Shown here: in pieces, positions 7,835 through 16,289 of the stretch
Position numbering within the stretch: position 1 is the first letter of the stretch
Layout: the number at the start of each line of letters is the position of its first letter
Source of the DNA: Thermoanaerobaculia bacterium
Lineage (GTDB): Bacteria > Acidobacteriota > Thermoanaerobaculia > Multivoradales > JAHZIX01
NCBI GenBank assembly: GCA_027069135.1
Contig: JALXFE010000429.1
Location: forward strand, 1 to 44,291
DNA length: 44,291 nt
Direction: 5' to 3'
Translations under genes and position numbers: made by a program
Notes under the pieces: model-generated
Databases searched by the model: none
Seen by the model: only the letters and a program-made list of their open reading frames with translations
Told to the model about the DNA's origin: nothing

Positions 7835-9433
7835 CTACCGCACCCAGTGCATTCGGTGGAGGCTGAAGAGCTCTCCACTGGGATAGTTGACGTACCCTTC
7901 GAGCCCGTTGGGTAGGACGGCGTAGTTCACCCGGGTGTAGAGGGAGATATAGGGGAGGTCCCGGGCGAAGATCTCCTGAGCTTCGAGGTAATAGGGCCGA
8001 CGGTCTTTCGGGAGGGTCTGGCGAGCTCCTGCGTCGATCAGCTCGTCGAAGCGCAGATTCTTGTAGCGCCCCCGGTTCTGGCCACTGGGGGGCAGCGCCG
8101 TCGAGTGGAGAACGAGGCGGTAGATGTTGGGGTCGACGATGCCGGTGCGGATGCCCGAGAAGATCTGAAAGTTCCCCTTGCGCACATCGGCGTAGTAGGT
8201 CGCAAATTCGAAGGAGCGCACCGTGATCGCGATCCCCGCCTGCCGAGCCATATTCTGGATCACCTGAGCTTGTAGGAGATAGACCTCGTTGTTGGAAGTC
8301 TTGTAGGTAAAGGAGATCCGGGGCCGGGGTCCGTCGCCGTCCGGGTCCGGATAACCGGCTTCTTGAAGGAGCCGTTCGGCCTCCACCGGATCGTAGGGGA
8401 GGACCTCCAAGCCTTCGTGGGTCGCCCAAAGGCCCCGGGGAAGCATCGTCTCAGTGACCACTCCAAGACCCCGCCAGAGGGTTTCGACGAGGCGTTGGCG
8501 ATCGATGCTCAGGGCGAGGGCCCGGCGGACCCTCGGATCGGCGAGCTTGGGGTCCTCGAGGTTGATCCCCAGGTATGCGTAGTTGGCCCCCGGGTTTTCG
8601 ATCACCTGGAAATATGGGTTCTTGCGGAAGAGGGGAACGACGTCCGGCGTCAGGTCGTTGACCACCAGCTGGACCGAGCCGTTGAGCAATTCCAGGGCGC
8701 GGACGGTGGAGTCCGGGACTTCCTTGAAGACGACGCGTTCGAGCGCTGGCGATCCGTTCCAATAGTCTCGGTTGGCCTCGAGGGTCAGAGTCTCCGGGGT
8801 GCGTTCGACGAAGCGAAACGGGCCGGTGCCAATGGGGTGAGTGTTCATCTCGTCGGCGGTGGCCCCCCGAGGGATGATGCCCTGGGCCGGCGTCAGGTCC
8901 GCCAAGAGGGCACCGAAGGGTTCCCGGAGGATCAGGTCCACCGTCGTCGTATCGACGGCCTCGAGGCGCTCGACCACGGCGAAGGCGGCTCGCTTGGCCG
9001 TCGCGACGGTGCCGTCGAGGATCGAGCCGTAGGTCCAGACGACGTCTTCGGCGCCGAGCTTCCGGCCGTCGTGAAAGCGTACTCCTGAGCGCAGGTGGAA
9101 GCGGTAGCGCAATCCTTCATCGAGAATTTCCCAGCTCTCGGCCAGGTCCGGAACGATGTTTCCCTCCTCGTTCTTCGTCACCAATCCGTTGAGGACCAAC
9201 TGGCAGACCTTGCCGGAGGTTTGGTCCGTGCCGACCCGGGGGTCCAGATGGGTCGGAGAGTTTGCGACAGCGATGACGAGCAGGTCTTCGTCGGGTAGAT
9301 CCGGAGGGGCCGCAGGGCCACAGCTACCTGGAGCGAGGAGGCAGAGAAAGCCGAGGAGAGAGGGCAAGGAGCGTCGTCGACAAAGCTCTTTGAGGGGCGA
9401 TAGGGTGCCGCGGGAAGTTTTTGGTAAGCTCAC
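7835..9433 (-). CDS. Peptide/nickel-type ABC transporter substrate-binding lipoprotein
   Basis: This family-5 solute-binding protein (DppA/OppA type) captures peptides or similar ligands outside the cytoplasmic membrane. Typical signatures are PTHLDPRVGTD, the 'PDLAESWEI...YRFHLRSGVRFHDG' block near the N-terminus and the 'ANRDYWNG' and 'DPRVRRALALSIDR' blocks later. The N-terminus has a charged KELCRRR segment, a hydrophobic stretch and APGSC, a slightly atypical lipobox. The start is uncertain: a GTG (VSLPKTS) gives a normal lipoprotein signal, whereas another GTG 45 bases upstream opens the full frame; neither has a strong ribosome site. No permease or ATPase genes are adjacent, so the transporter partners must lie elsewhere. 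Confidence 0.88.
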   Translation of the reverse strand: MSLPKTSRGTLSPLKELCRRRSLPSLLGFLCLLAPGSCGPAAPPDLPDEDLLVIAVANSPTHLDPRVGTDQTSGKVCQLVLNGLVTKNEEGNIVPDLAESWEILDEGLRYRFHLRSGVRFHDGRKLGAEDVVWTYGSILDGTVATAKRAAFAVVERLEAVDTTTVDLILREPFGALLADLTPAQGIIPRGATADEMNTHPIGTGPFRFVERTPETLTLEANRDYWNGSPALERVVFKEVPDSTVRALELLNGSVQLVVNDLTPDVVPLFRKNPYFQVIENPGANYAYLGINLEDPKLADPRVRRALALSIDRQRLVETLWRGLGVVTETMLPRGLWATHEGLEVLPYDPVEAERLLQEAGYPDPDGDGPRPRISFTYKTSNNEVYLLQAQVIQNMARQAGIAITVRSFEFATYYADVRKGNFQIFSGIRTGIVDPNIYRLVLHSTALPPSGQNRGRYKNLRFDELIDAGARQTLPKDRRPYYLEAQEIFARDLPYISLYTRVNYAVLPNGLEGYVNYPSGELFSLHRMHWVR

Positions 9434-9581
9434 GATCTCAAGCTGACGCGCCGCTGCGTCGAAGCGACATCCTAGCACGCGAACCCACCGTCTCGGCCCG
9501 ACGGGATTTCATGCTCATCTCAAAGGTGAGACGATTGTAGTCGGTGGCATTTCTACCTCCGTAACTATGGGAATCGATTTC

Positions 9582-11714
9582 ATGAAGAAAGTTGTTCTAT
9601 GCATCGCCTTGGGTTGCCTCGGAGCCTTAGCCGCGGTCGCCGAGACGCCAAAGACGGTGATCTTAGGCTTTGACGGAGTCGATGCGGAGATGGTCCGCGA
9701 GTGGATGGAGCAGGGGGAGCTGCCACATCTGGCGGCCTTGGCCGAGGAGGGGACCTTCAGCCCCATGCGGGTCACGATCCCCTCCCAGACGCCGGTTTCC
9801 TGGTCGACCTTCTCGACCGGTCTCAATCCAGGCCGCCATGGGGTTTTCGACTTCCTACGCCGGGATCCCAAGACCTACCAACCGAGTTTCGGATTTATGG
9901 ACGAAGTGGAAGTACCCTTCCTCTGGGGGGAGAAAACCCCTCTCGTATTGGGCGTCGGAATCGCTCTGGCCTTGGGCCTTCTCCTCCTCCTGCTCTTCAA
10001 GCTCTTCCGGATGTCGACGCGCAAGGCGGCGCTCGTGGCCTTGGCCCTGGCGGTGATCTGCGGCATCGGAACCCGTATGGCGGCGGACCGCCTCCTGCCC
10101 AAGACGCTACCCAAGCCGGTGAATTTCCAGCAGGGTGCGACCTTCTGGGAGGAGCTGGGGGAGGCCGGGGTTCGGGTCAAGGTGGTGCGCATGCCCGTGA
10201 CCTTCCCACCGGAGCCTTTCTCCCATGGTCATCTGCTGAGCGGGATGGGAACGCCGGATCTTTCGGCTCGTATCGGCAAGCCCTTCTACTTTACTTCGGA
10301 GCTGTTTTTTACTCCCCGCAACGGCGGCGACTTTGCCATCGAGGTCGTGGAGTTGGTGGACAACCGGGGGGAGATTCCTACGGAGATCAAGGGGCCGCCG
10401 AACAAGCTCTTCCCGGACATCGGTGGCTACATCACCATCCCTATGAGCCTGACGGTGGCGGAGGATCATTCAAAGCTTTCAATCGACGTCTCAGGAAACC
10501 AGCTGGATCTGGCTCCCGGCGAGTGGAGTGATTGGGTGCGCTTTACCTTTCCCTTCAACGAGCTGATCAAGCTACAGGGGATCGGTCGTTTTAGGCTGCT
10601 CTCCCTGGAGCCGGAGGTGCGGCTCTACTTGTCGCCGATCCAATTCGACCCGACGGCATTGCCGCCGTCGTTGGACATCACGACGCCGTCCGAGTACGCC
10701 GGGGAGCTGGCGGATCGCTTCGGTCTCTACAAGACCATCGGCTGGAGTATCGACACCTGGTCTCTCACCGACGGCACCATCGACGAGGAAGTCTTCATGG
10801 AGGATGTCGCCCTGACCACCGCGAAAGACGAGGAGATCCTCTACGGGATCATCGGCGATGATGATTGGGACGTCCTCTTCTACTACTTCGAGTTCGCCGA
10901 CCGGGTGCAGCACATGATGTTCCGCTTTCTGGACCCGAAGCATCCCCTCTACACCGAGGAGGGGGCGGAGAAATGGGGTGGGACGGTCTTGCAGGCTTAC
11001 AAGGATATGGACCGCATCGTCGGCAAGGTGATGGATATCAAGCCCCCGGACTCGGAGCTGATGGTGGTCTCAGACCACGGCTTCGCCAGCTTTCGCCGGT
11101 CCATGAACTACAACACGTGGCTGGTAAAGAACGGATTCATGACCCTTACCGGCCAGGAGCTGGGCCGCAAGACCCTGGAAGATCTCTTCGATGAGGGCGA
11201 GTTCCTCGCCAACGTAGATTGGAGCAAGACCCAGGCCTACGCCTTGGGGTTGGGCCATATCTACATCAATCTGGCGGGCCGGGAGGCGCAGGGTATCGTC
11301 CAGCCGGAGGAATACGACGCGGTCGTCGCCCGGATCAAGGCCGGCTTGGAGGCCTTTGTAGACGAGGAGACGGGAGAGAAACCGGTGGCCTACGTCTTCA
11401 CTCGGGACGAAGCCTTCGGAGCCTACGACCCCCTCCACGTTTCGGACATGATTCCCTCCAATAACGAGGGATACCGCGTCGGCTGGCAGGACAGCCTCGG
11501 TGGCTTCGGCCAGTCCATCGTCGAGGACAACACCCGCATCTGGAGCGGAGATCATTGCTCCGTCTATCCGCCGCTGGTCAAGGGGATCTTCTTCAGCTCC
11601 ACGGACATAGGCGGACGGGAGCCCTATATGGCCGACATCATGCCGACCCTGTTGGCTCGATACGGAGTCGAGCCGACGGTGGAATTGGACGGTAGGAGCC
11701 TTCTCTCCCCGTGA
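9582..11714 (+). CDS. Alkaline-phosphatase-superfamily phosphodiesterase/nucleotide pyrophosphatase-like protein with membrane segments
   Basis: The core metal ligands of type I phosphodiesterases are visible: GFDGVD (Asp31), the nucleophile region PSQTPVSWSTF (Thr70), FADRVQH, VSDHGF and SGDHCS. The hydrolysed bond may be a phosphodiester, pyrophosphate or phosphonate; the substrate cannot be read from the sequence. A signal peptide leads into the catalytic domain. Two hydrophobic segments (about 121-142 and 149-163) interrupt the fold after the nucleophile block and would anchor the protein. A region of about 200 residues between the segments and the FADRVQH block looks like an inserted domain. 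At 710 residues it is longer than soluble family members. An ATG five codons upstream is an alternative start; neither has a strong ribosome site. Confidence 0.82.
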   Translation: MKKVVLCIALGCLGALAAVAETPKTVILGFDGVDAEMVREWMEQGELPHLAALAEEGTFSPMRVTIPSQTPVSWSTFSTGLNPGRHGVFDFLRRDPKTYQPSFGFMDEVEVPFLWGEKTPLVLGVGIALALGLLLLLLFKLFRMSTRKAALVALALAVICGIGTRMAADRLLPKTLPKPVNFQQGATFWEELGEAGVRVKVVRMPVTFPPEPFSHGHLLSGMGTPDLSARIGKPFYFTSELFFTPRNGGDFAIEVVELVDNRGEIPTEIKGPPNKLFPDIGGYITIPMSLTVAEDHSKLSIDVSGNQLDLAPGEWSDWVRFTFPFNELIKLQGIGRFRLLSLEPEVRLYLSPIQFDPTALPPSLDITTPSEYAGELADRFGLYKTIGWSIDTWSLTDGTIDEEVFMEDVALTTAKDEEILYGIIGDDDWDVLFYYFEFADRVQHMMFRFLDPKHPLYTEEGAEKWGGTVLQAYKDMDRIVGKVMDIKPPDSELMVVSDHGFASFRRSMNYNTWLVKNGFMTLTGQELGRKTLEDLFDEGEFLANVDWSKTQAYALGLGHIYINLAGREAQGIVQPEEYDAVVARIKAGLEAFVDEETGEKPVAYVFTRDEAFGAYDPLHVSDMIPSNNEGYRVGWQDSLGGFGQSIVEDNTRIWSGDHCSVYPPLVKGIFFSSTDIGGREPYMADIMPTLLARYGVEPTVELDGRSLLSP

Positions 11715-11751
11715 CCTCGAGACGCTCAAGGGGCGCGAGAGGATTCCCGTG

Positions 11752-12903
11752 ATGTCTCGTCGGAAAAGGAAGCTCCTCGGGGTCTTATGTCTCCTGGCCC
11801 TGGGCTCCGGGCCCCTCGTGGCAAAGTCCGGGGAGGGAACCGGAGCCTCTCCGGCAGCTTCTCGAGAAAGAGACCTCGAAGAGATCCGCCGCCAAATCAA
11901 GGAGTTGGAAGCCCGGCTCGGAGAAGTCGAAGATTCAGCGGCAGGGATTTCCGGCCGCCTGGCTCGAACCGAAGTCGAGCTGGAGCTTCAAGAAAAGCGG
12001 CTCCTCGAAGCGCGCACGGCGGGCGTTCAGGCTGCCTTCGAGGTCTCCGAGACCAGCCAGCGGGTCGAGGCTCTGGAATTGCGATTGGAAGAGACTCGGG
12101 AATCCCTGCGTGCCCGCCTCCGAGGCCTGTATCGACTCGGGGGCCTCGGATACTTAAGGGTGCTCTTTTCCATCGAGCCGGGATCCGAGCCTCTGCAAGC
12201 GGTGCGTACGCTGCGCTACATGGCCCGCCGGGACGGCACCGCCATCGAACGTTTCAAGGAAGATCGCCAGTCCCTCGGTTCCGAGCGGGACCTCCTATTG
12301 GAAGAACAAGCACGGGTCGAGGAATGGGCTGCGGCGGAGGCCGACCGCCGTCAGGAGCTGGCGAATGTTCGGCGCCGTCAAGCGGCCCTGCTCGAGCGCT
12401 TGGAGGAAGAACAGAATCAGCTGGCCCTCAAGGCAGCGACGCTGCGCGACAAAGAACGCAAGCTCAGTACCCTGCTGGACGAGCTGGCCCGGGAAGCCGA
12501 ATCCAGCCTCAGCGGAGCTCCGATACAGGAATTTCGAGGGGTCCTCGATTGGCCTGCGGAAGGGGAGCTGCTGCGGGGCTTCGGCCATGTCCTGGACCCC
12601 CGCTACGGCACTCGGCTGCCTCATAACGGGATCGACATCGAGCTGCGCGGGGAGGGGCAAGATATCCGGGTCGTCTATCCTGGGAAGGTCCTCTTCGCCG
12701 GGCCTTTTGAAGGCTATGGATCGATGGTCGTAGTATTGCACCGGGAACGTGTGTTTTCGATCTACACGGGCCTCCAGGAGCTCCAGGTGGAACAGGGGCA
12801 CGTGGTATCGTTGAACGGTATCGTGGGGCGCGCGGACCATAAACTCTACTTTGAGATCCGTGTGGAGAACTTACCCCAGGATCCGCTCGTATGGCTCAGA
12901 TGA
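11752..12903 (+). CDS. EnvC-like murein hydrolase activator (coiled coil plus degenerate LytM/M23 domain)
   Basis: After a signal peptide, a long Glu/Arg-rich coiled coil (about 38-255) leads to a C-terminal LytM fold. Catalytic M23 enzymes need HxxxD plus two later histidine motifs. Here LPHNGID keeps the first pair, but the usual Y-A-H is YTG and the usual HLHFE is HKLYFE, so zinc binding and catalysis are probably lost. This is as known for E. coli EnvC, which activates cell-separation amidases. The start is taken at ATG just after a GTG, spaced 8 bases from GAGAGGA. The next two genes encode an S41-like protein and YibQ, the classic envC neighbourhood. Confidence 0.85.
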   Translation: MSRRKRKLLGVLCLLALGSGPLVAKSGEGTGASPAASRERDLEEIRRQIKELEARLGEVEDSAAGISGRLARTEVELELQEKRLLEARTAGVQAAFEVSETSQRVEALELRLEETRESLRARLRGLYRLGGLGYLRVLFSIEPGSEPLQAVRTLRYMARRDGTAIERFKEDRQSLGSERDLLLEEQARVEEWAAAEADRRQELANVRRRQAALLERLEEEQNQLALKAATLRDKERKLSTLLDELAREAESSLSGAPIQEFRGVLDWPAEGELLRGFGHVLDPRYGTRLPHNGIDIELRGEGQDIRVVYPGKVLFAGPFEGYGSMVVVLHRERVFSIYTGLQELQVEQGHVVSLNGIVGRADHKLYFEIRVENLPQDPLVWLR

Positions 12904-12952
12904 GGGGCTCTCGCGGTTGAGAGGCCCCAAGAACGACTCCGGAAGGATGCCC

Positions 12953-14143
12953 ATGAATCGAAGCCGCCTGGCTTTCCTTGCCCTTTCTCTTCTACTCGTG
13001 CTGCCCCTGGTCACGAGCCATCTGAGTGCCGTCGACCCGTCGGGAGACGAAGACTCGTTGTTCAAACATTTAGCGGTATTCACCGAAGTTCTGGGATTGG
13101 TGAACCAGGCCTATGTCGAACCGGCGGAAGAAGAAGTCCTCATGGATGGCGCTTTGGACGGTGCTACGGACGCCTTGGATCCGTTTTCTCTCTATGTGCC
13201 CCCCTCGGGGGTTGAGGCCTACCGACGTTCTCGTCTCGAAGCGGTGGGGCACAGCGGTCTGATCCTCCTGCGCGAGAGGGGCGTTATTTTCGCGGTCGCC
13301 GTGGGCAAGGGAAGCCCTGCAGAAAAAGCGGGGATCGAAGCCGGCGACATGGTCGCCGAGATCGACGGTGAACCCACCCGATTGACGCCGCTGTGGCAGG
13401 TGCAGAATCTTCTGGCGAAGGCCGCCGGAAGCGAGTTGAACCTCAAGATTTTCCGCAACCAGGAGCTCATGGACGTTCATCTCGTCCTCGGGAGCTACCG
13501 CTCGCCGGCTCCGGAGGTCTCGCTTAAGGACGGCGTTCAGGTCGTCAAGCTCTTTGATTTTGATCAGCGCGCCGCCGCCGCCGCCGCCGAGGCGTTGAAA
13601 GAGGCGTCGGAGAAGGAGAGCTCTCAGCTGGTGCTGGACGTTCGTGGGGTTGCCACGGGAAGCGAAAAGGTCGCTTACGAAGTGGCAGGGCTCTTCGCCA
13701 GTGGAGAGCTGGGAAGCCTCAAGAAGCGGGAGGAGCAAATAGAGACTTTCGCCGGAGAAACCTCCTCGTGGCAGGGGGACATCGTCGTCTTGGTGGATCG
13801 CAGCAGCCTGGGCCCGGCGGAGATCCTGGCGACGGTGCTGCGGCAGAAGGTGGGGGCGGAGTTGGTGGGGGAGCGAACCTTTGGCTATGCCGGACGCCTA
13901 AAAGAAGTGCCCCTCTCCTCCGGTGGCCAGCTCTGGTTGACAGACGCCTTCTATACCGGACCCGACGGCGAACCGTTGCGCGGTAGCCTGTCTCCGGATG
14001 TGCGGGTCAACGTGAATCCCTGGCTGGAAGAAGACCCCGACGACGCCCCTAAAGACCAGATCCTCGAGCGAGGCCTCAGCCGGCTCAAAGAGATGGCTCA
14101 AGGCCCCGTCGAACAAAAGGCCGTCGAACAAAAGGCCGCCTAG
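12953..14143 (+). CDS. S41 (CtpA-like) peptidase homologue with PDZ domain, probable pseudoenzyme
   Basis: This exported protein of the carboxyl-terminal-processing protease family has a signal peptide (to about residue 26), an N-terminal helical region, a PDZ domain (about 95-180, GKGSPAEKAGIEAGDMV) and the S41 domain (about 190-370). Aligning the catalytic block VVLVDRSSLGPAEI with the usual VVLVNGGSASASEI puts Gly287 where the nucleophile Ser belongs. Aligning ERTFGYAG with EKTFGKG puts Tyr312 where the general-base Lys belongs; the 25-residue spacing of the dyad is preserved. It may therefore bind but not cut. GGAAGG lies 6 bases before the chosen ATG. The last residues repeat VEQKA, encoded by a 15-base tandem duplication. 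Confidence 0.85.
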   Translation: MNRSRLAFLALSLLLVLPLVTSHLSAVDPSGDEDSLFKHLAVFTEVLGLVNQAYVEPAEEEVLMDGALDGATDALDPFSLYVPPSGVEAYRRSRLEAVGHSGLILLRERGVIFAVAVGKGSPAEKAGIEAGDMVAEIDGEPTRLTPLWQVQNLLAKAAGSELNLKIFRNQELMDVHLVLGSYRSPAPEVSLKDGVQVVKLFDFDQRAAAAAAEALKEASEKESSQLVLDVRGVATGSEKVAYEVAGLFASGELGSLKKREEQIETFAGETSSWQGDIVVLVDRSSLGPAEILATVLRQKVGAELVGERTFGYAGRLKEVPLSSGGQLWLTDAFYTGPDGEPLRGSLSPDVRVNVNPWLEEDPDDAPKDQILERGLSRLKEMAQGPVEQKAVEQKAA

Positions 14144-14164
14144 TCGGCTCCACGAATTCGTTAT

Positions 14165-15163
14165 ATGGCTCCTCGCCGCCGTCCTCGATCGTCGAACTCC
14201 CGCGGTTTTCCCTCCGGCCTCCTCTGGGTCCTTTGCGGTCTGGCGGTGCTGCTCTTCGCCGGTGGGTACCTGCTCGGGAATCGCCGGCAGTCCTCCCCCT
14301 CTCCGGGAGAGGAGACATCGTCGGCAGCCGAAAAGCCGCCGGCAAGAAGAGCCAAGAAGCCCTCGCCGCCGACGGCGCCGACGGATCGGCCACCGAGCAC
14401 CCAGCCTCCGGCCACCCTTGAGGGCATCGGTGACGGGGAGGTTGCGAAGGGAGGCGACCGAAGCCTGCCTCCTCGCCCGCCGGTCGGCGGTGCGCGGATC
14501 TCCCTCGTGATCGATGACCTGGGCCGCAGCCTCCGAGATCTCCGACAGCTAGCAAATCTGGGGGTGGAGATTACCTATGCGGTGCTGCCCTTCGAGAGCC
14601 AGACCTCCCAGGTCGTCGACGAGCTACGGCGGGAAGGGCGCGAGATTCTCTGTCACCTCCCCATGGAGCCTCGAAACGCGGCGAATCCCGGCCCCGGCGC
14701 CTTGAGGACGTCGATGTCTCCGAAACAGCTCAGCCGGCGGACCCGCGAGGCCTTGGCAGCGGTGCCGGGAGCCATCGGCGTCAACAATCACATGGGGTCC
14801 AGCCTGACGGAGGATCGACGCCGGATGACTTCGATTTTAGAAGAGCTCCAGGAGCGTCGTCTGTTCTTCCTCGATTCACGGACCAGCGCCCAGAGCGTCG
14901 GCTATGAGTTGGCTCAGGAAATGGGGATTCCGACGGCTCAGAGGCAAGTCTTCCTGGACCGGGATCCGTCGCCGGAGGCGATCCGGGAGCAATTCGAGCG
15001 GCTCCTGGCATTGGCCCGCCAGCGCGGAGCCGCCATCGCCATCGGCCATCCCTATCCCTCGACCTTGGCGGTCTTAGCCGAGATGGTTCCGGATTCTCTG
15101 GAACAAGGCTACGAATTCGTCCCCGTGAGCTTCCTGCTGGAGTCCAGCGGTTCCTTCGAGTGA
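14165..15163 (+). CDS. YibQ-type divergent polysaccharide deacetylase
   Basis: This is a predicted envelope polysaccharide deacetylase-like protein. An N-terminal membrane anchor (about 18-37) and a Pro-rich linker (about 45-110) precede a domain with the family signatures ISLVIDDLG, ITYAVLPFES, EILCHLPMEP and GVNNHMGS, and the later LDSRTS and IGHPYPST blocks. The substrate is not established for the family. In E. coli the homologue sits beside envC, and many bacteria carry the same envC / ctp-like / yibQ order as here, supporting a role in peptidoglycan remodelling. It begins 21 bases after the S41-like gene and ends 13 bases before the convergent VOC gene. Confidence 0.88.
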   Translation: MAPRRRPRSSNSRGFPSGLLWVLCGLAVLLFAGGYLLGNRRQSSPSPGEETSSAAEKPPARRAKKPSPPTAPTDRPPSTQPPATLEGIGDGEVAKGGDRSLPPRPPVGGARISLVIDDLGRSLRDLRQLANLGVEITYAVLPFESQTSQVVDELRREGREILCHLPMEPRNAANPGPGALRTSMSPKQLSRRTREALAAVPGAIGVNNHMGSSLTEDRRRMTSILEELQERRLFFLDSRTSAQSVGYELAQEMGIPTAQRQVFLDRDPSPEAIREQFERLLALARQRGAAIAIGHPYPSTLAVLAEMVPDSLEQGYEFVPVSFLLESSGSFE

Positions 15164-15176
15164 TTCGTTGCAGCGA

Positions 15177-15812
15177 TCAGATCGAGAAATCTTCTGAGAA
15201 GTCGTCGAGGTCGAATCCCATTTCGGTGAGAGGTCCGCGAACTCGAAAACGAAGCATTCGGGGCGTGGCCCGGATCACCGCTCGGGCGACGGTCCGACGG
15301 TCGACACAAGCACCACTTGGGGTGAGAAATTCCGCCTCGCGGACACAGCCTTTGCGCGCGACGTCCCGAAAAAGAACCGGGGTCTTGCGCAGGAAATCCT
15401 TCAGCAGGTCTCGAGCGTCCACGTCCCAGGCTCGGGTGATGGGCAGATCCGGTTCCTGTGGGTACTCGTCTTCCCTCAGTCGGCGCCACAGGCAGAGGCG
15501 ATGGCCGTCCGGATCTCGCAGGATGGTTTCCAGGGTGCGTTGTAGGGTCTTGTGAGGGGGCTCCTCCTGCACAGCACCCCCGGCGGTGAGGCGGTCGACG
15601 GCGGCCTGAATGCGTGCGGTCTGGAAGGCCAGCTCCAGGGGTCGGATCTCGGGTTCCGAGACGAAAAGACAGAGTCGGATCCCTAGGGCATCCAAGGTGA
15701 CGGTTCCAGCTTTTTCGATCGGAAGGATCTCGAACCCCATGGCGTGGCTGTAGAAGGTGCGGCTGCGCTCTAGCTGCGTAACCGGCAGACGAAGATGACT
15801 GATCCCCAACAA
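15177..15812 (-). CDS. VOC/glyoxalase-fold protein with C-terminal PCP-reductase-like helix bundle
   Basis: The first half (residues about 1-115) is a vicinal-oxygen-chelate domain: ISHLRLPVTQLERSRTFY at the start and DPDGHRLCLWR at the end are typical of glyoxalase/dioxygenase-family proteins. The second half has 'AWDVDAR..L..FL.KTPVLFRDVARKG...AE' and then a Val/Arg-rich helix, which resembles the small domain found at the end of light-independent protochlorophyllide reductase; this assignment is tentative. The start is uncertain: paired TTG codons lie just before the VOC domain, following AAAGGA. It is the last gene of the roadblock operon, 19 bases after the DUF420 gene. The substrate is unknown. 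Confidence 0.6.
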   Translation of the reverse strand: MLGISHLRLPVTQLERSRTFYSHAMGFEILPIEKAGTVTLDALGIRLCLFVSEPEIRPLELAFQTARIQAAVDRLTAGGAVQEEPPHKTLQRTLETILRDPDGHRLCLWRRLREDEYPQEPDLPITRAWDVDARDLLKDFLRKTPVLFRDVARKGCVREAEFLTPSGACVDRRTVARAVIRATPRMLRFRVRGPLTEMGFDLDDFSEDFSI

Positions 15813-15831
15813 ACTTCCGGCATCCTTTCTC

Positions 15832-16275
15832 TCAGGAACCCAACATGAGGGCCATTTGCCGTAGCAGGAGGACTGCCGAGAGAAACGCGAAGAGGCAAGC
15901 GAAGGCGCCGATACGTCCCAGAATACGGTGTTTCTGGCGGTAGGAGGCCGAGACCTTTCCTTTGCGAAGGCGCCGTGCCAGGAAGCGGGCGCCGCTGGTC
16001 GACAGCAGCATGATCGCGATGAAGGTCTCATGAGTGTAGAGCACGGCTAAGCTCATGGGGCTCCAGGTGGAGAGATCCTCACGGCCGATGAAGAGTACTT
16101 TTAGAACGTAGAGGAGGAGAAAAATCCCGACCAGGGCGGCGCTTAAATTCATCCACCGGCGGTGGCGGTGGCGGTTCCCTCGCCGTATCTGTCGCCAACC
16201 GAGGAAGGTGCTGGCAGTCACCGCTGCGAGGAGGGCGAGGGCCAGAGCCCAGAAGGCGAAATGAAAATTTGTCAT
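15832..16275 (-). CDS. DUF420 family membrane protein
   Basis: A 147-residue protein with four predicted membrane helices and a conserved pattern of His and Arg residues between them (RHRHRRWMN after helix 1, LYTHETF before helix 3, YRQKHRILGR before helix 4). This matches DUF420 (YozB type), a family often near cytochrome oxidase or heme genes and without an assigned reaction. The start ATG follows the metallophosphoesterase gene by 14 bases. The buried histidines would allow heme or metal binding, but that is inference. Confidence 0.8.
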   Translation of the reverse strand: MTNFHFAFWALALALLAAVTASTFLGWRQIRRGNRHRHRRWMNLSAALVGIFLLLYVLKVLFIGREDLSTWSPMSLAVLYTHETFIAIMLLSTSGARFLARRLRKGKVSASYRQKHRILGRIGAFACLFAFLSAVLLLRQMALMLGS

Positions 16276-16289
16276 GGGTTGTCTTGGGT

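Noticed and set aside
14107-14136. 15-base tandem duplication at the end of the S41-like gene as a repeat array
   Set aside because: Only two units are present, adding VEQKA twice to a disordered tail; no wider array.
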